Source: Bicyclus anynana
Taxonomy: Eukaryota; Arthropoda; Insecta; Lepidoptera; Nymphalidae
Length of the DNA: 64,000 bases
Direction of reading: 5' to 3'
Assembly (NCBI RefSeq): GCF_947172395.1
Contig: NC_069104.1
Span: 12,923,355-12,987,354 of the forward strand
Positions within the stretch are counted from its first letter, which is position 1, and every line of letters begins with the position of its first letter. Both the position numbers and the translations under genes were made by a program. Positions 8,985 to 18,690 of this stretch are shown here, in pieces. Under the pieces are notes generated by a model, which had not been told where the DNA came from, made no database searches, and worked only from the letters and a program-made list of their open reading frames with translations.

Positions 8985-11900
8985 CTTCGGTCCTGTCTGC
9001 GGCGGGAGGCTGTGACCCATCGATAAATTACCGCTTGTGTATAACTGACGAAAACAGTAAATTACGGTTTTTAATAGATAGTGGTGCTAATGTGTCAGTG
9101 TTACCCCGGTGGGCAGTGCGCGAGAAAAATAGAGCGTGCGAGGACTATAGACTGTATGCCGCGAACGGTACACCTATTAAGACATTTGGGTTGCATAGTT
9201 TAGTATTAAATTTAAAGTTAAGGAGAGCATTTCGGTGGACATTTATAGTTGCTGACGTTAGACAGCCTATAATAGGAGCCGATTTTTTAACTAAGTATAA
9301 GTTAGTGGTAGATTTTAGTAAACGGAAACTAGTGGATCAGGTAACAAATTTTAATGTTATTGCTAGTATGTCACAGTGCATGGAAAGTTCAATAACTACA
9401 ATTCATAATCAACACCCACATTATAGTTTGTTAGCTAAATATCCAGATTTAACTAAACCGGTATCTTTTAAGGAAGTTCCTAAGCATAGCGTTTGTCATC
9501 ACATCGAGACGAACGGTCCGCCTGTTCAATGTCGAGCAAGACCGTTACCGCCAGACCGATACGCTAAGGCTAAAGAGGAATTTCGGTTAATGTGTGAAAT
9601 GGGAATATGCAGACCCAGTAAAAGCGCGTGGGCAAGCCCTCTGCATATAGTGCTTAAAAAAAATGGGCAGATAAGGCCATGTGGTGACTATAGGCGCTTA
9701 AATGCTATTACTAAGCCCGATAGTTACCCTATACCCAGGTTACGCGATTTCACGTACTTACTCGCTGGTAAGAAAATTTTTTCACGGTTAGATATAAACA
9801 GAGCTTACAATTGCATACCAGTTAACGAGATGGACATTGAAAAGACGTCTGTGTCAACCCCTTTCGGGGCTTTCGAGTTCATCAGACTTCCTTTTGGCCT
9901 TCGAAATGCTGGCCAAAGTTTTCAGCGTTTTATGTGTCATAGCGTACTCCCAGACTTAGATTTTTTATTCGTGTATATAGATGATATAATAATTGCAAGT
10001 AACAACGTCGACGAGCATAGAAAACATTTAGAGGAAGTATTTAGTCGCTTAGAGAAGTTCGGTATTACTCTGAATATATCAAAGTGTTGTTTCGAACAGA
10101 CAAAAATGGAGTTTTTAGGTCATGAAGTAACAACGGAAGGGATTCGTCCACTCGACGAGAAGGTGAAAGCCATCATCGAGTTTCCGAGGCCAGCTACTGT
10201 GGACCAACTCCGGAGATTTTTAGGTATGTTAAATTTCTATAGATCACACATACCAGGTGCCGCTGAAAAGCAGTCTGAGTTGGATCGCTATTTAACGAAT
10301 ACAAAAAAAAAAGATAAGTCAAAAATCGCTTGGACTGATTCAGCAAACGCTCAGTTTGAGCAGTGTAAACAGAGCCTAAGTGACGCCGCGACGTTAACGT
10401 ATCCTGCGATAGACAAACCTTTGGCGCTTATGACGGATGCTTCAGAGTCATGCATGGGTGCGGTTCTACAGCAAAGAGAAGGTAACGTATGGAAACCTAT
10501 TGCTTATTTTTCTAAAAAGTTCTCGGAAGCACAAAGGAAATATAGTACCTATGATCGAGAGTTATTAGCCATTTATTCGGCGATAGCTCACTTTCGATAT
10601 ATGATAGAAGGTCGTAATTTTATTGTGTATACTGACCATAGACCTCTAATTTATGTTTTTTCAAAGATAGGTAGCGTGAAAGAGCTACCTAGGCGAGCTA
10701 GACAGATAATGTTCATTAGCGAATTCACTACGGACATACGCCACGTGAGCGGGTTAGATAACATAGTAGCTGACACTTTGTCCCGCGTGGAAGAAATTGT
10801 TTGTCCTACGGTCATTGATTTCACGGAACTCGCACGTGTACAAAATGATGACGAAGAGTTAAGCGAATTAAAGAAAAAAATACAATACAAAAACATCGTG
10901 ATGCCAGGCACCGATAGTTGCGTTGTTTGCGAAACATCGACTAATAAGGCCCGACCATACTTACCGGAAAGTTTTAGACGTATCGCTTTCGATGCAATTC
11001 ATAGTTTAAGTCACCCGGGTATTCGCGCTACCAACAAAATGGTTAGAGATAGATACTTTTGGGTAGGTATGAATAAAGATATCCGAAGATGGGCTAAAGC
11101 CTGTATCCCATGTCAACGATCTAAGATTCAAAAGCATACTGTATCCGATTTAGGTACTTTCGAGAAAGTAGATCGTTTTAGTCACTTAATGATTGACATA
11201 ATAGGCCCTCTCAATACATCACCCGAGGGATATAGATACTGTTTGACTATGATAGATAGAGGTACGCGTTGGCCAGAAGCTGTCCCAATTAAAGAAATCA
11301 CAGCTGAAGTAGTAGCCAAAGCACTTTATGAAAACTATATAACGCGTTTCGGAGTATTTTTTAAGTGTACTTCCGATCAAGGTCGTTGTTTCGAGAGTAA
11401 TCTTTTCAAGCAACTCATGAATCTTATGGGTATTGAAAAGATCCGCACTACCGCTTATCACCCGCAGAGTAATGGGATGATAGAACGGTGGCACAGATCT
11501 TTAAAAGCAGCACTTATGGCTAGACTGTCAACTAAAAGTTGGGTAGAAGAACTACCAACCGTTTTACTAGGTTTAAGAGCCGCTGTACGGGCAGACACTA
11601 ATGTTAGTTGTGCTGAAATGGTATACGGCACAAGTATTAGGCTGCCAGGTGAATTTTATGATATAAGTAAGGATAATATTTTAGATAGCTCTAGTTATGT
11701 AAGCAAATTAAAAAGTATAATTAATGATTTAAAACCTGTTAAAAGGGTCAATAAAGACTCGAGAAAAATTTTTGTTCACCAGGATTTACACACTTGTGAC
11801 AAAGTATTTATCAGGAACGACGCGGTGCGTAAGCCTCTCCAAGCGCCTTACGACGGTCCGTACCGAGTAATTAGCAGGACAGAGAAAGTTTTTAAGGTCC

Positions 11901-12121
11901 AATTACCCACACGTCAGGTTATAGTTTCTATAGATCGGTTGAAACCAGCTTATATTTTGGAGGAAAACGATAATCCCCAAAATACTATGTCGTCAAAAAC
12001 TACGGAACCGATTTTAAAAAAGAAAGTCACAGTGTGTACGGTCCCTTATAATACCAACGGTGTAAAATGCAAAACAACGAGCAGTGGTCGCGTCAGCCGC
12101 GTACCTGCACGTTATGCTTAG
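8924..12121 (+). CDS. pol: Pol polyprotein: protease, reverse transcriptase, RNase H, integrase
   Basis: 1065-codon open frame in the -1 frame relative to gag; it is presumably made as a Gag-Pol fusion by frameshifting in the overlap 8924-8984, so the ATG at 8924 need not be used. Domains in order: aspartic protease with DSGAN (about 52-56); reverse transcriptase (about 200-400) with YIDD at 351-354; RNase H with Asp505, Glu546 and Asp571; integrase with a zinc-binding H693, H697, C727, C730 set and the DD35E triad Asp758, Asp818, Glu854; then a GPY-like C-terminal module (APYDGPY). It copies the RNA to DNA and inserts it. All catalytic residues are present and the frame is unbroken, consistent with a recent, potentially competent copy. 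Confidence 0.95.
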   Translation: MCSTVYVEDIEPAYWQCGKLASVLSAAGGCDPSINYRLCITDENSKLRFLIDSGANVSVLPRWAVREKNRACEDYRLYAANGTPIKTFGLHSLVLNLKLRRAFRWTFIVADVRQPIIGADFLTKYKLVVDFSKRKLVDQVTNFNVIASMSQCMESSITTIHNQHPHYSLLAKYPDLTKPVSFKEVPKHSVCHHIETNGPPVQCRARPLPPDRYAKAKEEFRLMCEMGICRPSKSAWASPLHIVLKKNGQIRPCGDYRRLNAITKPDSYPIPRLRDFTYLLAGKKIFSRLDINRAYNCIPVNEMDIEKTSVSTPFGAFEFIRLPFGLRNAGQSFQRFMCHSVLPDLDFLFVYIDDIIIASNNVDEHRKHLEEVFSRLEKFGITLNISKCCFEQTKMEFLGHEVTTEGIRPLDEKVKAIIEFPRPATVDQLRRFLGMLNFYRSHIPGAAEKQSELDRYLTNTKKKDKSKIAWTDSANAQFEQCKQSLSDAATLTYPAIDKPLALMTDASESCMGAVLQQREGNVWKPIAYFSKKFSEAQRKYSTYDRELLAIYSAIAHFRYMIEGRNFIVYTDHRPLIYVFSKIGSVKELPRRARQIMFISEFTTDIRHVSGLDNIVADTLSRVEEIVCPTVIDFTELARVQNDDEELSELKKKIQYKNIVMPGTDSCVVCETSTNKARPYLPESFRRIAFDAIHSLSHPGIRATNKMVRDRYFWVGMNKDIRRWAKACIPCQRSKIQKHTVSDLGTFEKVDRFSHLMIDIIGPLNTSPEGYRYCLTMIDRGTRWPEAVPIKEITAEVVAKALYENYITRFGVFFKCTSDQGRCFESNLFKQLMNLMGIEKIRTTAYHPQSNGMIERWHRSLKAALMARLSTKSWVEELPTVLLGLRAAVRADTNVSCAEMVYGTSIRLPGEFYDISKDNILDSSSYVSKLKSIINDLKPVKRVNKDSRKIFVHQDLHTCDKVFIRNDAVRKPLQAPYDGPYRVISRTEKVFKVQLPTRQVIVSIDRLKPAYILEENDNPQNTMSSKTTEPILKKKVTVCTVPYNTNGVKCKTTSSGRVSRVPARYA

Positions 12122-12217
12122 TTGCATTATTGTTAATTGTTTCGTCATGTTTATAATTTTAAGAAATGATTTATATTTTATCACGTAGTACCAAAATTTT
12201 TTTCTAGAATAAGTAAG

Positions 12218-12253
12218 TATATATAAATAAGGAATATGTTTTCACGAGGCAGT
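12218..12253 (+). promoter_or_regulatory. Possible internal promoter for ORF3
   Basis: TATATATAAATAA (12218-12230) followed about 30 bases later by CAGT (12250-12253), the spacing of an arthropod TATA plus initiator, about 45 bases upstream of the ORF3 ATG. Motif match only. Confidence 0.3.
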
Positions 12254-12293
12254 ATACACATATATTTTTAGTAGTGCAGAATAAGATATTATT

Positions 12294-12578
12294 ATGGGCA
12301 ACCAAAATAATAAAGAAAAAGTAGTGATTTCGCAGACTACCAATAGCGAACACAAAGTGCAAATTCCTGAGAATAACGTAGAGGTCATGTTAATAGTAAT
12401 AATCGTAATGTTGTCAATTATAATATTGTATGGTGTGCGTGCCCAGTGGCAAAAATACATGAAAAATTTTATGAAGAGGCAAATCGACAACAATGCGCCA
12501 GTGATAAAACTTGACAGCATGTCGGCAATACAAAATGCAGGGAACACAAGTCAGGGCACATCAAAAGTAATATATTAA
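12294..12578 (+). CDS. Small ORF3 of the retrotransposon, membrane-spanning peptide
   Basis: 94-codon ORF between pol and the polypurine tract, where other retroelements may carry env. It starts MGNQNNKEK, so the second residue is a glycine that could be myristoylated. A strongly hydrophobic stretch at about residues 31-47 (EVMLIVIIVMLSIIILYGV) is a single predicted transmembrane helix, followed by basic residues (RAQWQKYMKNFMKRQ) and a polar tail. No fusion peptide, furin site or cysteines, so it is not a normal envelope protein. A core-promoter-like pair (TATATATAAATAA at 12218-12230, CAGT at 12250) and an acceptor-like pyrimidine-AG stretch before 12271 sit upstream. Not recognised from any family I can name; expression is inferred from its open frame in a young element. 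Confidence 0.55.
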   Translation: MGNQNNKEKVVISQTTNSEHKVQIPENNVEVMLIVIIVMLSIIILYGVRAQWQKYMKNFMKRQIDNNAPVIKLDSMSAIQNAGNTSQGTSKVIY

Positions 12579-12865
12579 GTTAGGTAAATATATATTAGTG
12601 TGCAATGTTAAAGTAAAAACCATATTCTGTTTAAAGTAATTGTATTTGAAGGTGTTCTACAAAATTGTTTACATAATATTACACTTATACAAATTTTACA
12701 TTGTCATTTATATTTTTTTTTGTTTAAATTTTTTGTTGTTAGCTTTACAGAGTTCATTAGTTTAAGTGTAACAAGTGTACGCTCCTCGTGAAACGTTTTG
12801 TCAGCATTGTGCTTATAGTGTTAAGAATGAAACACCCCTATACTACCTATACATTGTTTTCTGTA

Positions 12866-12894
12866 AAAAAAAAAAAAAAAAGGGGGTGGAATGA
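12866..12894 (+). other. Polypurine tract
   Basis: An A run followed by AGGGGGTGGAATGA directly before the 3' LTR, the expected plus-strand primer for reverse transcription. Confidence 0.75.
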
Positions 12895-13140
12895 TGTGGT
12901 GGTCACACACACATAGATTGTAAATGAAAATGCTACTTAAGCATTTTCGTAATTATGACGAAGTCGATACGGGCGGTTTGTCGCCAGTCGTTACCTAACC
13001 GTTGTAACTGATAGTCAATATAAGTGTTTTATCAGTGGAGCCTACTATTATTTATCACCCATAACCGCTACCCGGGACACGACATACCTTACTCAAACCC
13101 AAATATATAAGTATCCAAATAGTACTAAAGTGGTACAAAA
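12895..13140 (+). repeat. 3' LTR
   Basis: 246 bp, no difference from the 5' LTR seen by eye. Preceded by the polypurine tract and followed by ACAT. Confidence 0.93.
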
Positions 13141-13200
13141 ACATCCTAGTGTGTAAGAATGGGTGCCTTCCTCGCAGTCTTTAAAGCCTAAAATAATAAA

Positions 13201-13494
13201 TGGATAGTTTGCATTCCATGGATTCACCGCGGTATAAGATCCATCATATTATGACGGAGAGAAAAACTGAACGGAGACTGGTACTTGTGACCTGGGTGTA
13301 GGGTTAAGGAGTTTATTTATGACAACACTCCCCTTTTTTGCTCGTGTTGTACTCCCTGCCCAACTAATCTGACAGCTGATAGTTTTAATACTTACTTACA
13401 TATTATATACTTGCATACACACATCACTAATTAACCCAAAAGTAAGCCTATGTTATAGGTACTAAGATTTGATCATATTATGTATTTATAACGT
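13201..13494. other. Intron of D', repeat shared with copy D
   Basis: GCATTCCATGGATTCACCGCGG and the following 150 bp match the D intron (about 19750-19915) and, in part, 59395-59475; either duplicated intron or a small repeat. Confidence 0.45.
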
Positions 13495-13802
13495 CATCAA
13501 TCCATATTCGGCTCACTGCTGAGCTCGAATCTCCTTACAGAATGAGACGGGCAAGGCCATTAGTCCACCACGCTGGCCCAATGCGGATTGGCAGACTTCA
13601 CACACGCAGAGAATTAAAGATAATTCTCTGGTATGCAGGTTTCCTCACGATGTTTTCCTTCACCGATTGAGACACTTGATATTTAATTTCTTAAAATGCA
13701 CACAACTGAAAAGTTGGAGGTGCATGCCCCGGACCGGATTCGAACCCACACCCTTCGGAATCCGAGGCAGAGGTCATATCCACTGGGCTATCACGGCTCA
13801 AT
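13495..13802 (-). mobile_element. SINE family 2, full copy (intron of D')
   Basis: Minus-strand head GATAGCCCAGTGGATATGACC (A box region), GGTTCGAATCC B box, body with AACTTTTCAGTTGTGTGC, and a tail ending GAATATGG. Confidence 0.85.
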
Positions 13803-13811
13803 ATTGCTTTT

Positions 13812-13968
13812 AGGCTATGTATTTATAAACTACATATAAGGTACAAATACACCCAGACACTGGATAACATTCATGCTCATCATTTTCTACGAACATTTTC
13901 TAGTTGTGGGAATCGAACCCACAGCTGTGGATGTAGAGAACAGGGTCACTACCCACTGAGCCGTTTAA
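13812..13968 (-). mobile_element. SINE family 3 copy
   Basis: Minus-strand CGGCTCAGTGGGTAGTGACC head and GGTTCGATTCCC B box with a body containing ACTGGATAACA-type text; sister copy at 40923. Confidence 0.65.
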
Positions 13969-14103
13969 TTTAAAAGAACGTTTGCTGTAACGAACGATAA
14001 CTACCACTGTTCTAGGGAAACCAAGGTCTTAAAGCACGTTATATATATATATATTGCTATCATTCCTTACCCTACATATATTGTTTTCTAAATTGGTAAA
14101 CTT

Positions 14104-14265
14104 CTGTGGCTAGTTACCACCCTATGGGCAAAGACGTACCGCCAAGTAATTTAGTGTTCCGGTACGATGTCGCGTAGAAACAGAGAAATGGATAGAATAC
14201 ACTTATACCTCTTCCCCGCTTCTATGACAAGGGGTTATTTATCAAGGGGGTATTTGTCATGGAAT
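14104..14265 (+). mobile_element. SINE family 1 variant, partial
   Basis: GTGGCTAGTTACCACCCTA through a body that differs from the common form after the TGTCGCGTAGAAAC motif; shares this variant with 59490-59700. Confidence 0.6.
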
Positions 14266-14314
14266 AAAAAAAACATAACAATAATTATAGGTACCTAGTG
14301 ACAGGATCTAGAGT

Positions 14315-14640
14315 CATGATAGCCCAGTGGATATGACCTCTGCCCCCGATTCCGGAGGGTGTGGGTTCGGATCCGGTCCGGGGCATGCACCTCCAACTTT
14401 TCAGTTGTGTGCATTTTAAGAAATTAATTATCACGTGTCTCAAACGGTGAAGGAAAACATCATGAGGAAACCTGCACACCAGAGAATTTCTTAATTTTCT
14501 GCGTGTGTGAAGTCTGCCAATCCGCATTGGGCCAGCGTGGTGGACTATTGGCCTAACCAAGAGGGGTTCTGAGAGGAGACTCGAGCTCAGCAGTGAGCCG
14601 AATATGGGTTGATAACGAACGACGACGACGACAGTATCTA
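14315..14640 (+). mobile_element. SINE family 2, full copy
   Basis: ATAGCCCAGTGGATATGACC head through the GAGCCGAATATGGGTTGATA tail. Opposite in direction to the copy at 13495, so the D' intron contains an inverted SINE pair. Confidence 0.85.
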
Positions 14641-14891
14641 GAACTACCCATAACTTACCTGACTTAGCTAGAACTTTATATTACGTAGGTACCTATTACA
14701 ATATACTTACACCTTCCTTCTATGTAAATACAACCTCTATCAGACTGGGCTAGTGATAATCCGACCACAACGAATAAACAAAAAGCAAACATTAACTTCA
14801 TTTCGTAAGGGTATTTTAAAATTGTCAGTATAATACGAGAGTTTAGCGTGATGTCCGTCCAACAACTAGTAAATTAGTAATAAATCATTCG

Positions 14892-14900
14892 CTTTATATA
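14892..14900 (-). promoter_or_regulatory. TATA box of the interrupted TIL gene D'
   Basis: TATATAAAG on the minus strand, about 95 bases upstream of the exon 1 ATG. The same place in sister gene D reads TGATTAAAG, so the broken gene has the better TATA box. Confidence 0.5.
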
Positions 14901-14959
14901 GTTATTTGATTTTTAATATAACGACCTTTTAACACCACTTATCAATTAGTACGAGATCC

Positions 14960-15586
14960 GGCATAAGTAATATATACCCTCATCTGTTAATTACTTAAGA
15001 TAAGAAATAAAGTATGGTAGAAAATTGACATTGATTGATTGTAAAATATTACTAGTCTAAGATCTTTTAGCGGACTCAAAAGTGATAACAAAAATAAGAA
15101 TACTAATGTCTAACAAAGGTTTTACAACATATTTTGTCAGGACAACTTAATAACCAAATCAAACTGTAACCAAAATAAGACCCTAGAATTTCCTTGAGTG
15201 AAGTCACGCACTTGTGAACGTTGTGTGTAGGGTTAAAGGCCTTTGACAGATATCTAACACTCCCATTTTGCACTCAAGTGACTCTCCCCGCCTATCCAAG
15301 TAACCCATAAAGAATTACACAACAAGAGGTGTGGACGGCTCGAACGCCACGAGCACACTGAAGCCGTCCGTACCGCAAGTCGTTGCACCTAACCTTTGTT
15401 CGACATTGGTTTTCAAAATGTAATCACCAAATGTAAAAATCTGAGTCTGCTAAAACTATGTACTTAGTACTACTAGTATTAGTAATTCAATGAGTTCGCG
15501 CGAGATTTGTGAAAAATAGACTTTACGCTTCATAAATAAAATACTATTAAAAATAGGCAAACTAATATATTTTCCAAAAAAAAAAC
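14960..15586. other. Intergenic between D' and TIL copy C
   Basis: AT-rich; 15180-15310 partly matches the D and D' intron repeat (GTAGGGTTAA ... ACACTCCC). No gene seen. Confidence 0.4.
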
Positions 15587-15592
15587 TTTATT
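15587..15592 (-). terminator. Putative polyadenylation signal of TIL copy C
   Basis: AATAAA on the minus strand about 23 bases after the stop codon of copy C. Use is inferred. Confidence 0.5.
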
Positions 15593-15614
15593 TTCATCAA
15601 TCTTTTATGTTTTA

Positions 15615-18030
15615 TTATTCTTTTTTCTTGGGACAGTCTTCTAGAGCTACACATTTGTTAGTAGCAGAATCACGGACGGTCGGCGGGTCGCAGTAGCACG
15701 CGGAGAAGTCGCAGATCTTGCCCCTTTTGTCGAGCTCGGGTGTCGGGTTGTCGCAGGTTGCCTCTGGTAGCAAATAACCGCAACCGGTTCCATACGAATG
15801 GGTGCCTTCTTCACACTCTCGATAACCTGCAACCAATAACTAAATGAATACAAACAGTGCGTGTTTCCTGTGATGACCTACGGATCCGAGACTTGGCCAC
15901 AAACTATAGGAGTCAACAAAAGGCTCAAAGTCACCAAAAAAATTAAGGACTTTCCATGCAAAATTTCACCGCGAAAATTACGAAATTATGCGAAATTATG
16001 TCAAGTTTATTTGAATTCATCCAGTAGTTTTGGAGTGATGAGATAGATATAAAAAGAATATTCTATAAACAAGTTTTTATTTCTAATCTTTACACAGGTC
16101 ACTAAAATACACGAATTTATAATTGTGTGTGATAGATATGAATCATCATAGCTATAAACTAGGACTCGTTGCTAGGCCATCAAAATTATACTCGTATAAA
16201 AACAACCAATTAAGATAAATGTTAATGACCTGACTTATTATTTTATTTGGACTGCGTAGGTAGGTATAGTTGATATCATGTTAAAAGAGCGCTGACATCT
16301 AACATGTTTCGTTGCCCTTACACATTATGTCTAAGCCGACTCTGTTTTTGTGATAATTGAATTTACAATGAGCAATATTAACTTACTACTATTTCTTAAC
16401 TAAGAACGGATTTTGCGATAGGGCCGGATTAAAGAGGTCTAAGGGCCTAACATATGATTATGCCCATTTAGTAAATTTTAAACTCTGTAGGAACATACAT
16501 TATTCTTAATTATGATTTGTTATACTATTAATTAAATTACCGGCAACCTTCGACTTTAATCATAAGCGTTAAGCCATAAGCACATGTGAATTCAACAACA
16601 ACATTCACTGAAAAATGTTGTGAATATGTTTCAATCTATTATAAACTTTTTGGATAGTGAAATTGTTTTAAAGCTTTTTCTTCTATGGTAAATCTCCTTT
16701 CAAAATCAGTTTAATATTCCGCAATTTCATGCCTGTCGTGTATATTTTAACTAATTAAATATTGTTGTAAATTTATTTTAGTATAAATCTAACAAATAAT
16801 AAAGTGTGAGTAAAGTTGTATTTTACGTAAAAATTAAAAGTAACAGTTAGTCAGTCAGCGCGCCTTTTATGTGACGGAACTACTACTAACACGTATATCA
16901 GTAAAACTTGGCCTCTTCAGATTATTACTAGTAGATACTTTTAATAAACAACAAGTATCTCTTAGTGATAAAGTTATTTCTGTCTTGAAAAATGTACAAA
17001 AATATTGTTTCTTATTAGTTATCACAGCCTATATTACCACAGATTAATTCGGAAACTATTTGACCGATTTTATAAATTACTAGCGGACGCCCGCGACTTC
17101 GTCCGCGTGAAACTCGACGTAAACTTTCAACTACCCCTACCCGTACCGTCCTGTACCCATACCCTACCCAATCCCCAATACCAAATCCCCTAAAATCGTA
17201 ATATTTTAATTTCACCATAACTTTAAAACCAAACGTCCAATTTTAATCATTCAATGACTAATAGCAAGAGTAAAATAAAGTAATAAAGTAAAATAAATGC
17301 GTTTAAATGTATTCGAAAAAAATCAAGATTTTTAAATAAAAAAATGGTTGTTGTGCTTCACTCAACATAGATAGGTATAGTGTATCACGGACTTTTTATA
17401 GATATTTATAAGATCTACAATAAATTAGAACATTTTATGGTTCTATCTTTTATAGTTTGGGCAGCGTACGTAAAATAAGTTGCTTTTCTGGTTGATTTTA
17501 TACTTGCGTCCGAAAAACGCAAATATCTTACGGACCCTACTTTTTTCCAAAATAAAATTTAGCCTATGTTACTTGTGGATACTGTAGCTTTCGAATGGTG
17601 AAAGATTTTTTAAAATCGGTCCAGGAGTTTTTGAGCCTATTCATTACAATCAAACAAACATACAAACAAAGTTTTCATCTTTATAATATTAGTATATAAG
17701 TATAGATATCCCTATTAGAAAGCAACTTCCTCACCGAGTAAAATAGGCTACATTTTATACCTATAGCCCCACGGGAACGGGAACTACGCGGGTGAAACTG
17801 CCGGGCATTCTTTCAATTCAAAACAAGTTAGTCCGTGAGTCGAATGACAATGCTATTTAAGATTATTATGGGCTTACTTGGATGATACCTCTGACGGTTA
17901 TAAAATCAAAAGATGAAAAAATATACTTACATCTTCCCATTATATAAATGCAGCCTCTGTTATGAGTCTTCGTGTCAGCCAATGATAACCCGACCAGGGC
18001 GACAAGAGACAGAACAAACAACAACTTCAT
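15615..18030 (-). CDS. TIL-type cysteine-rich secreted peptide, copy C (two exons)
   Basis: Predicted 103-residue secreted peptide, near twin of copy B. Exons are 17931-18030 (ATG at 18030-18028, signal peptide ending GLSLA) and 15615-15826, joined by GTAAGT (17930-17925) and AG (15828-15827) with the same split Cys codon. All ten TIL cysteines are present and the protein ends soon after the last one (CPKKKE), without B's extra tail. AATAAA at 15592-15587, about 23 bases past the stop, is a good polyadenylation signal, and TATTTAAGG at 18114-18106 is the TATA-like box. Intron stretches around 16845-17040 match the B intron around 5930-6120, so gene and intron were copied together. The intron holds a small RTE LINE fragment (15861-15945) and a Helitron-like element (17080-17706). 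Likely extracellular protease inhibitor. Confidence 0.88.
15861..15945 (+). pseudogene. RTE-type LINE fragment in intron of TIL copy C
   Basis: Reads MTYGSETWPQTIGVNKRLKVT, the start of the conserved C-terminal region of an RTE-clade reverse transcriptase; compare 55690. Confidence 0.6.
17080..17706 (-). mobile_element. Helitron-like element, long form, intron of TIL copy C
   Basis: Minus strand TCTATACTTATATACTAATA to GGGCGTCCGCTAG, with a GGGTA-rich block (17130-17190) before the end. Relatives at 31554, 39826 and 46250. Confidence 0.65.
17707..17812 (+). mobile_element. Helitron-like fragment
   Basis: AAAGCAACTTCCTCACCGAG through GAACTACGCGGGTGAAACTG, without a clear end. Confidence 0.4.
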
Positions 18031-18149
18031 TGTCGCAGAGGTATTTAAATCGTTCGGATAATACAAGAGTATCGTCTGGAGTCCCACGATGCACTGATCA
18101 TGTGGCCTTAAATAGTTCGTCTTCTATGATGTCATTAAACTTGATTTAA

Positions 18150-18486
18150 GCGAATAGTTAATAATATAATAAATGTCAATGTCAGTTTGTTTGTCTATTT
18201 ATTTGTTTATTATTAATTTAATTTGGGAAAACATTCATTCCAAAACTAAATACTAATTAAAAATATTATTTCATGTTGAATAGACCATACATTGCGGAAT
18301 ATGTAGTACTTATATTATACAATACCTTGCCGAAAAAGTAGTATTTTCTCTGGTTTTTTCGTGTTTGTTATGAGTTTTCTCCATAACTATTCATTGGGTT
18401 ATCATTTGCCGCAGACACGTTGTCAGGTGTACAGAAAAGAACATAGGTAGGCGTAATATTAGGTAGGTGAGGTACCTATATTGAGA
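18150..18486. other. Upstream of TIL copy C, no recognised element
   Basis: AT-rich unique-looking sequence; nothing identified. Confidence 0.4.
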
Positions 18487-18690
18487 AATTAAATATCACG
18501 TGTCTCAAACGGTGAAGGAAAAACATCTTGAGGAAACCTGCATACCAGAGAATTTTCTTTATTCTCTTTGTATGTAAAGACTGCCAATCCGCATTGGGCC
18601 AGCGTGGTAGAGTAAGGCCTAACCCATCTCATTCCGAGAGGAATGAGCTCAGCAGTGAGCCGAATATGGGTTGATAATGATGAGGTACCT
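18487..18690 (+). mobile_element. SINE family 2, headless
   Basis: AAATATCACGTGTCTCAAAC to GAGCCGAATATGGGTTGATA; head absent. Confidence 0.75.

Larger units (their letters stand above)
7853..13140 (+). mobile_element. Complete Ty3/Gypsy LTR retrotransposon, probably CsRn1 clade
   Basis: A 5288-bp element with 246-bp direct LTRs (7853-8098 and 12895-13140) that look identical base for base, flanked by ACAT at 7849-7852 and 13141-13144. Inside are a primer binding site, gag, pol, a small third ORF, an A-rich spacer and a polypurine tract. Integrase follows RT and RNase H, the Ty3/Gypsy order. The primer site resembles the 3' end of tRNA-Trp, and Gag ends in a C/H finger, both reported features of the CsRn1 clade; a tree of RT would confirm. 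All frames are open and the LTRs match, so the copy is young and may be active. It sits antisense inside exon 2 of a TIL gene. Confidence 0.93.
7684..14801 (-). pseudogene. TIL-type peptide gene D', exon 2 split by an LTR retrotransposon
   Basis: Exon 1 is 14711-14801 (ATG at 14801-14799, signal peptide of about 18 residues, donor GTAAGT). Exon 2 should be one block but lies in two pieces, 13145-13187 and 7684-7852, separated by the retrotransposon 7853-13140. The break falls in the codon of the fourth cysteine, within the 4-base target duplication ACAT (7849-7852 and 13141-13144). Counting the duplication once, the exon keeps its frame and ends at TAA 7686-7684, and all ten TIL cysteines are encoded; the uninterrupted product would be about 100 residues. 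Apart from the insertion I see no stop or frameshift. The acceptor AG is at 13189-13188 and a clean TATATAAAG lies at 14900-14892. It is most similar to copy D. As sequenced it cannot make a full domain; other haplotypes may carry the empty, working allele. Confidence 0.85.

Noticed and set aside
12294..12578. Envelope gene of an infectious retrovirus
   Set aside because: Far too short, no cysteines, no cleavage site; kept as a small ORF of unknown role.
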